A stretch of DNA of 33,694 nt from Candidatus Peribacteraceae bacterium (GTDB taxonomy: Bacteria; Patescibacteriota; Gracilibacteria; Peribacterales; Peribacteraceae): the NCBI GenBank assembly GCA_028703835.1, contig JAQVMB010000007.1, forward strand, positions 1 through 33,694, given 5' to 3'. Numbering within the stretch: the first letter of the stretch is position 1; every line of letters starts with the position of its first letter. The translations under genes were made by a program, and so were the position numbers. Positions 29,568-33,694 of the stretch are shown here, in pieces. The notes under the pieces were generated by a model that ran no database searches, was not told the origin of the DNA, and was given only the letters and a program-made list of their open reading frames with translations.

Positions 29568-30029
29568 TCAGCGTCCGGGGAGACGATTGAAGCCGTGAGT
29601 GCCCCAGTAGTTCTGGGACTGCTCATAGTTCCACGTCTGGTTCGCGGCAGGATGATACATGGGTTGATACTGCACGGGCTGGCCCGTATACACAGGTTCT
29701 GAGTACTGCACAGGTTGGCCCGTATACACAGGTTCTGAGTACTGCACAGGTTGGCCGGTGTAGTACACCGCTGGTTGATAGTTACGGCTGGCGGCTCTTT
29801 GATACGCTTCTATCGCTGCCGGACTGGGGTTATCGTAGGAATATCCCGATGAAGGGACGTGCTGCTGCTCGGGTACCGGCACCGCAGCCACTACATTCAC
29901 CTCCGGATCAGTCTGGCCGAATTGCACTTCCCCGCTGGTGTGCCACTTGAACCCGAAGAACCACCCGGCTTCGGCGGGGGCCGCGAAGGCCACCGCGATC
30001 GCCACGATTAACAATGCAAACTTGTTCAT
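29568..30029 (-). CDS. Small secreted Tyr/Gln/Pro-rich protein with 12-residue repeats
   Basis: 153 residues. A signal peptide (MNKFALLIVAIAVAFAAPAEA) is followed by GWFFGFKWHTSGEVQ, then a low-complexity region and 2.7 copies of a 12-residue repeat (VYTGQPVQYSEP), ending in an Asn/Gln/Tyr-rich tail. No Cys. The Tyr/Gln/Pro repeats resemble adhesive or matrix proteins, but no family is recognised. This is one of the few genes here with a Shine-Dalgarno sequence (AAGGGGG, 8 nt before the ATG at 30029), which decides the start. It shares its leader architecture with the gene at 28923. Confidence 0.75.
   Translation of the reverse strand: MNKFALLIVAIAVAFAAPAEAGWFFGFKWHTSGEVQFGQTDPEVNVVAAVPVPEQQHVPSSGYSYDNPSPAAIEAYQRAASRNYQPAVYYTGQPVQYSEPVYTGQPVQYSEPVYTGQPVQYQPMYHPAANQTWNYEQSQNYWGTHGFNRLPGR
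29668..29763. repeat. 36-bp in-frame minisatellite, 2.7 copies
   Basis: Units 29668-29703, 29704-29739 and a partial 29740-29763 differ at only a few positions. The period is 12 codons, so copy number can change without frameshift. Confidence 0.85.
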
Positions 30030-30114
30030 GGTAATTACCCCCTTATATACCAATGAATCCGAGGGACACACGCACCGCGACTTTTTTTACTCCCAGCCGC
30101 GGGACAAAAACCGT

Positions 30115-30264
30115 TGCCAGACGTTGGCGGCGTACGCACTCACGAGAATGGGCACGACGCCAACGTCGGGATGGAGAAGCATTTGCACGCAATGATGCCA
30201 AAGGTCAAACCAGCTTCCGGAAGAAGCTGGCCAAGTATTTTATTGCTCCTGAAAAAAATGTCAA
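30115..30264 (-). promoter_or_regulatory. Promoter and structured 5' leader of the Tyr/Gln-rich secreted protein (copy 2)
   Basis: Minus strand: TTGACA (30259-30264), a 16-nt spacer and TAAAAT (30237-30242). Hairpin A (CCAGCTT/AAGCTGG, 30210-30230) follows, then hairpin B (GACGTTGGCG/CGCCAACGTC, 30120-30129 with 30158-30167). Hairpin A differs in sequence from copy 1 but keeps its pairing and place, while hairpin B is conserved including its loop. The Shine-Dalgarno sequence AAGGGGG at 30038-30044 lies ~75 nt further on. Confidence 0.65.
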
Positions 30265-30341
30265 CTATGCTTAGCATTTCGTCTCCCCTTCCTCATTATT
30301 GAAGTAACTGTTGGTATGGGGAGAATGGCGGCATCGAAAGG

Positions 30342-30470
30342 ATGCTGTTAGAACTCATGAAGGTGGATCTTGCACCGATAGCAACTCGACTCATGAAATA
30401 CAGTCTCCCCAAACGCGTGACTCAGATGCAACAACTCTCGGATGTTTTCCTTCACTTCGGAGAGTTCTGA
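30342..30470 (+). CDS. Possible 42-residue protein or remnant
   Basis: MLLELMKVDLAPIATRLMKY and onward, ending FLHFGEF: an amphipathic, protein-like composition in an otherwise A/T-richer patch. No promoter or Shine-Dalgarno sequence is evident. It could be the tail of a decayed gene, since the frame opens 13 codons earlier. Its end overlaps the convergent gene by 19 bp. Confidence 0.25.
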   Translation: MLLELMKVDLAPIATRLMKYSLPKRVTQMQQLSDVFLHFGEF

Positions 30471-30736
30471 CTTTGACCCTGCGTATCTGTTGGCTCTGAT
30501 ACTCCCAATAATGCACGCAGGTCTTTTTGAATGCTTTTGAACCCCACATCTCCAAGTTCTTGATCAATGTGTCCCTCTCGATAAAGACTCGCCAACGAAA
30601 ATGAGCTTTCCAAAAGAGCCATTGCCCTACTGGCCTCATCTATGGTGACCTCACGACCTGCAATATCTGTCAGGACTGCCTGTAAACTCTGCAGAACCTC
30701 TGATTGCTTCTCATGTGCGGGTGACTCATTGGTCAT
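30452..30736 (-). CDS. Small hypothetical protein, low-GC
   Basis: 94 residues beginning MTNESPAHEKQSEVLQSLQA. The body is helical (LTDIAGREVTIDEASRAMAL, SSFSLASLYREGHIDQELGD) with a polar tail. No family is recognised. The promoter is TTGACA (30788-30793), an 18-nt spacer, TATTAT. Base composition is clearly lower in GC than the surrounding chromosome, which suggests recent acquisition. The longer frame upstream starts in the promoter and encodes an aromatic-rich lead that is unlikely to be real. Confidence 0.6.
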   Translation of the reverse strand: MTNESPAHEKQSEVLQSLQAVLTDIAGREVTIDEASRAMALLESSFSLASLYREGHIDQELGDVGFKSIQKDLRALLGVSEPTDTQGQSQNSPK

Positions 30737-30822
30737 TTCTGAAGTTTGGTAAAGATCAAAGCAATAATAACAAAATATATATAATATTGTCAATGATATT
30801 GATCTTGGCTTTCCTAAGACAA

Positions 30823-30899
30823 TGGCGGAGCCGACGGGATTCGAACCCGCGACCTCTTCCGTGACAGGGAAGCGCTCTAACCAGCTGAGCTACGGCTCC
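30823..30899 (-). tRNA. trnD: tRNA-Asp (anticodon GTC)
   Basis: 77 nt on the minus strand with encoded CCA. The acceptor GGAGCCG pairs with CGGCTCC. The D-arm is GCTC-AGCTGGTTA-GAGC. The anticodon stem CTTCC/GGAAG holds loop CTGTCAC with GTC. The T-arm is CGGG-TTCGAAT-CCCG. All arms pair. Confidence 0.95.
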
Positions 30900-31591
30900 A
30901 GGTGTTGTGTAAAGAAAGATCGGATCGGAGATCGCGCAGCGCGCCTTATCTATTTATTACGCACTTGCTTCGCAAGTGCCAGGCCGACTGAGCTACGACT
31001 CCACAGTGATGACAATACTATCGAATTACTTTGGCTCGAAGCCAGCTGCCTGCCCCGCGAAGCTCCAAAGGAGCGGAGTGGGGAGCTACGGCTCCGCGAG
31101 ATGAGAAAGGACAGTATCCCGGCCGAACCCGCAGATACCGCGGCAAAGTATCAGGTTCCGCAGGACATGACAATGCTGCATGGAGCGGATTCGGCGCCTT
31201 TTCGTCGTTGCGTCACATTTCCACAATCACCCTGTGCACGGCCGTGCATTGCAGAAGAGGAAGGCAAAAGTACTTGTGAAGTATACCGTACATTTCATGG
31301 GGTTCTCCATGGCCATCATTTCAGATAATGATACGGAAGAGGGGATCTGGCTTTCAAGGGTAAATATGGCTGCCGATAGCCATTTGTATGCTTCCGGTGA
31401 CGGGGAAGAAAAGTATACATTCCGTACGGTTTGCTTCGCATGCATGGACAGGTTTCTTTCCAGGAGGTGCGAAGCCGTCTCCGGAGACTGCGGAAGCGCG
31501 GAGGCCGCTTTTCGTCCCCCCGAAACGCGTACACAAAAAAGAAAGACCGGGGTGACCCGGTCTTCCAAGAGAGATGAGCGCACGGATGCGC
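30900..31591. other. Gene-free stretch with tRNA debris and hairpins
   Basis: No credible gene. A tRNA 5'-end-like fragment (CTGAGCTACGACTCC, 30988-31002) matches the tRNA-Asp 5' end at 13 of 15 positions. Beside it lie a 7-bp hairpin (GCACTTG-CTTCG-CAAGTGC, 30961-30979) and the word TATCTATTT (30947-30955). Near 31051-31082 is another G/C hairpin (CCCCGC ... GTGGGG enclosing GCTCC-AAA-GGAGC). The remaining ~450 bp to the terminator at 31534 shows nothing I can name. Confidence 0.55.
31534..31564 (-). terminator. Rho-independent terminator of the 36-residue gene
   Basis: Minus strand: AAGACCGGG, loop TCAC, CCCGGTCTT, then CTTTTTTG-type U-tract. A 9-bp perfect stem lies ~28 nt after the stop at 31592. 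Confidence 0.85.
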
Positions 31592-31702
31592 TTACGCAGC
31601 GGGAGCTTCCGGAGCTGCGGGTTCAGCCGGTGCAACAGGTGCCTCCGGCGTCGGAGTAGGCGAGGTGCCATTGTCTCCATCTTCGATGAACATATTGTTC
31701 AT
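31592..31702 (-). CDS. 36-residue Pro/Ala/Glu-rich small protein
   Basis: MNNMFIEDGDNGTSPTPTPE then APVAPAEPAAP-type repeats to the stop. It is acidic, disordered, with no signal peptide or membrane segment. The strong intrinsic terminator placed right behind it and the start-to-stop fit argue that it is expressed, although no clear promoter or Shine-Dalgarno sequence was found (the leader is C-rich). A second ATG at residue 4 is an alternative start. Function unknown. It lies downstream of gatA in opposite gene order with ~120 bp of spacer, so it is probably independent. Confidence 0.6.
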   Translation of the reverse strand: MNNMFIEDGDNGTSPTPTPEAPVAPAEPAAPEAPAA

Positions 31703-31820
31703 AGAGGGTGGGGGAAAGAAATACCTGCGCTGACCTTAGAGGCATAACGCATCCATTGACAGCACTTTTCCGTTGTTTCAAAAATATAGGAATTCTCCGA
31801 ACGCTCGGATGTTGATGTAT

Positions 31821-33296
31821 TCAGAGCGACGGCTTTTGCACATGCCATTCCGTCTCTTCCTGGAACGCATGCCCGACTTGGAAGAGCAAATCTTCGCGGA
31901 AGTGCGGGCCAAGCAGCTGCATGCCGATAGGCAACTCCTCGACTCCGCTCGGAGTGACACTTTTGGAGAATCCACACGGAATAGCGAGGCCGGGAATGCC
32001 CGACAGATTGATGGGTGCCGTAAAAATATCCTCCAGATACATCTGCACCGGATCATTCGTATGTGCGCCGATGGTAAAGGCGGGTGTCGGGGCGACAGGC
32101 GCAAGGAGCACGTCCATTTGTCCGAAGGCCTGCTCGAAGTCGCGCTTGATGAGCGTGCGGATTTTCTGCGCCTTGCGGTAGTACGCGTCGTAGTAACCCG
32201 CCGAGAGGGCGTACGTTCCGATCATGATGCGGCGCTTCACTTCGGGGCCGAAGCCTTCGCTCCGTACGCGCTCGTAGTAGTCGATGAGGCTCTCCGGCTT
32301 CGGGACGGTATGGCCATACCGGACGCCGTCGTAACGGGCCATGTTCGAGCTCACTTCGCTGGGGCAGAGCACGTAGTAGGTGGCGATGGCGTACGGTGAG
32401 TAGGGGAGGCTCACGTCCACGATGGTCGCCCCCATCTTCTCGAAGGTCTTGGCCGCTGCGCGCACCGCCTTCTCCACGTCTTCACTCATGCCATCGATGA
32501 AGTACTCCTTGGGCAGTCCGATCTTCAGTCCTTTCACGCCTTTGCTTAGGGCCGCACGATAATCGGGGACGGGCGCGTCTCCCGTCGTGGCATCGAGCGG
32601 ATCCTTGCCTGCGATGGCTTGCAGGACGAGCGCGGCGTCCTCCACGGTCTTCGCGAGCGTCCCGATGGTATCCAGGGAGCTGGCCATGCTCATCACGCCG
32701 AAGCGGCTCGTGCGGCCGTACGTCACCTTGATGCCGGTGCAGCCGCAGAAACTCGCCGGTTGGCGGATGGAGCCGCCCGTATCGGTGCCCAGCGCGAAGA
32801 GGGACTCATCGGCCGCCACGGCGGCTGCGGAACCTCCGGAAGAGCCTCCCGCCACGCGGGTCGTGTCCCAAGGGTTCTTGGTCACCCCGAAACAACTCGT
32901 CTCGGTGCTCGCGCCCATCGTGAATTCATCCGTGTTCGCTTTGCCGAAGCTGATCGCTCCTGCCGCCTTCAGGCGCTTCGTCGTGGTGGAGTCGAAGGGC
33001 GGAATATAGTCTTTCTCTCGCAGCATGTTTGAGCAGGCCGTGGTGGGGACGCCCGCTTCGCAGAAGACGTCTTTGGCCAAGTAGGGGATGCCGGAGAGGG
33101 GAGAATCGAATGTTCCCGCTGCATCGATCTTTTTGGCTTCGATCAGGGCTCCCTCAAAATTTCGGTGCACGACTGCGTTGATTGTTCCGTCAGTCTTCTC
33201 CACCCTGTCAATGCACGCCTGCAGCAGCTCGGTCGCGGAGACCTCCTTCTTGCGGAGTTTCTCGTGGGCCTGTGCAATTGTGAGCGAGTGGAGCAC
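31821..33296 (-). CDS. gatA: Aspartyl/glutamyl-tRNA(Asn/Gln) amidotransferase subunit A
   Basis: 491 residues, full amidase-signature enzyme. The Ser-cisSer-Lys triad is intact: Lys ~75 (IPYLAKDVF), Ser ~152 in AGGSSGGSAAAVA, and Ser ~176 in GTDTGGSIRQPASFCG. Flanking family motifs (GKANTDEFTMGASTE, YGRTSRFG) are present. GatA frees ammonia from glutamine and passes it through GatC to GatB, which amidates Glu-tRNA(Gln) or Asp-tRNA(Asn). It starts at GTG 33296, 30 bp after the gatC stop, so the two form an operon; gatB is not in this window. The C-terminal ~25 residues are unremarkable. Confidence 0.97.
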   Translation of the reverse strand: MLHSLTIAQAHEKLRKKEVSATELLQACIDRVEKTDGTINAVVHRNFEGALIEAKKIDAAGTFDSPLSGIPYLAKDVFCEAGVPTTACSNMLREKDYIPPFDSTTTKRLKAAGAISFGKANTDEFTMGASTETSCFGVTKNPWDTTRVAGGSSGGSAAAVAADESLFALGTDTGGSIRQPASFCGCTGIKVTYGRTSRFGVMSMASSLDTIGTLAKTVEDAALVLQAIAGKDPLDATTGDAPVPDYRAALSKGVKGLKIGLPKEYFIDGMSEDVEKAVRAAAKTFEKMGATIVDVSLPYSPYAIATYYVLCPSEVSSNMARYDGVRYGHTVPKPESLIDYYERVRSEGFGPEVKRRIMIGTYALSAGYYDAYYRKAQKIRTLIKRDFEQAFGQMDVLLAPVAPTPAFTIGAHTNDPVQMYLEDIFTAPINLSGIPGLAIPCGFSKSVTPSGVEELPIGMQLLGPHFREDLLFQVGHAFQEETEWHVQKPSL

Positions 33297-33304
33297 GGGT
33301 GGAA

Positions 33305-33330
33305 TTCAAAATTGGAAAATTGAAAATTAA
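33305..33330 (-). repeat. TTGAAAAT-family arm inside the gatC-gatA spacer
   Basis: AATTTTCAATTTTCCAATTT on the minus strand spans the gatC stop and the gap to the gatA start. It is a single arm without a partner in the gap, inside an operon, so it cannot be a terminator of the usual kind. Confidence 0.55.
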
Positions 33331-33623
33331 CCGTGCGCGGACGGCGTTTGGATCTGGTGGTCGGTGATGGGGAGCGGGCTTGTGGCGAGGAGTGCGTCGG
33401 GCGGTGCGAGGTCGGAACGGATCTCATCGGCGCGGAAGCCGTTCGTGAGCCCCGTCACTTGCGCCGTGGCCTCCACGCCCTCCGTGTCCACTTCCCCCAG
33501 CTTGTCCACGTACTGCAGGATGGAGGTGAGTTCCGTGGAGAATTTCGCCACTTCTTCCTCGCTCAGGCGCAGGCGCGCGAGCTTGGCGATGTGCCGGACT
33601 TGGTCGGGGGTCAGTTGGGTCAT
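33327..33623 (-). CDS. gatC: Aspartyl/glutamyl-tRNA(Asn/Gln) amidotransferase subunit C
   Basis: 98 residues, the normal GatC size. MTQLTPDQVRHIAKLARLRL, then FSTELTSILQYVDKLGEVDT, then the extended GFRADEIRSDLAPPDALLA belt that wraps around GatA. GatC stabilises the GatAB complex. TATGCC (33632-33637) lies 8 nt before the ATG, in the position seen for the leaderless genes of this window; the longer in-frame lead upstream is unlike GatC. Confidence 0.95.
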   Translation of the reverse strand: MTQLTPDQVRHIAKLARLRLSEEEVAKFSTELTSILQYVDKLGEVDTEGVEATAQVTGLTNGFRADEIRSDLAPPDALLATSPLPITDHQIQTPSAHG

Positions 33624-33631
33624 GCGTGGGT

Positions 33632-33637
33632 GGCATA
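33632..33637 (-). promoter_or_regulatory. Probable -10 (TATGCC) of gatC-gatA
   Basis: TATGCC eight nt before the gatC ATG, weaker than the others in its last bases. Confidence 0.4.
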
Positions 33638-33694
33638 CAACCATGAATTTTTTCTGTAAATTCAACAGTCTCGCCTTCATTTAAAACATCTGGA

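Noticed and set aside
31180-31659. A 159-codon plus-strand frame
   Set aside because: It runs through the terminator hairpin and the antisense of the 36-residue gene, and has no domain or promoter.

Overview
This 33.7 kb window is high-GC bacterial chromosome, densely coded on both strands, with mostly single-gene transcription units and short intergenic gaps. Content and style suggest a Patescibacteria/CPR-type bacterium, perhaps Peregrinibacteria/Peribacteria. The clues are a very large cysteine-rich double zinc-ribbon protein, small secreted proteins, scattered housekeeping genes without their usual operon partners, and many genes that appear leaderless. TGA is used as a stop throughout, so this is not a UGA-recoded lineage. 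The taxonomic call is inference; no rRNA is present.

Layout. 1-4.3 kb: the end of a transposase, a lysine-tailed small protein, Hsp20, a small HTH regulator, a four-helix-bundle protein and RecJ. 4.3-9.2 kb: two exported proteins (one with thrombospondin-type-3 calcium repeats), DnaJ, a ferritin-like/VIT1 membrane protein, a KH-R3H RNA-binding protein (KhpB/Jag) and HU. 9.3-12.8 kb: topoisomerase I and small genes. 12.9-20.3 kb: tRNA-Trp, a PRMT-like arginine methyltransferase, an M23 peptidase, a dGTPase-like HD protein, a putative structured RNA, a YfiH/laccase-domain protein, an NAD(P)HX dehydratase and a CNNM/CBS transporter. 20.5-27.7 kb: the cysteine-rich protein, a CaCA cation exchanger, a GT4 glycosyltransferase, FtsQ, and a D,D-carboxypeptidase/LysM-M23 pair. 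27.7-31.7 kb: an accessory stretch with an IS5-family element, tiny membrane and secreted protein genes, duplicated 5' leaders, tRNA-Asp and tRNA debris. 31.8-33.7 kb: gatC-gatA.

Functional themes are cell-envelope growth and division (FtsQ, carboxypeptidase, two M23 proteins, GT4), DNA maintenance (RecJ, TopA, HU, dGTPase), protein homeostasis (DnaJ, Hsp20), cation handling (VIT1-like, CNNM, CaCA) and tRNA-dependent amidation (GatCA).

The most interesting non-coding signals are these. (1) A -10 box, often TGn-extended, lies 6-13 nt before the start codon of most genes, implying leaderless mRNAs. (2) A ~135-nt RNA-like segment at 17474-17609 has three nested long-range helices and three hairpins. 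(3) Two small secreted-protein cassettes share promoters, a nearly invariant leader hairpin and a 3' hairpin but differ in coding sequence. (4) A 179-bp dispersed repeat occurs twice, each time just after a stop codon. (5) Several families of simple-sequence inverted arms lie between genes; one pair encloses the four-helix-bundle gene and another is next to the IS. (6) tRNA-end fragments lie beside both tRNA genes.
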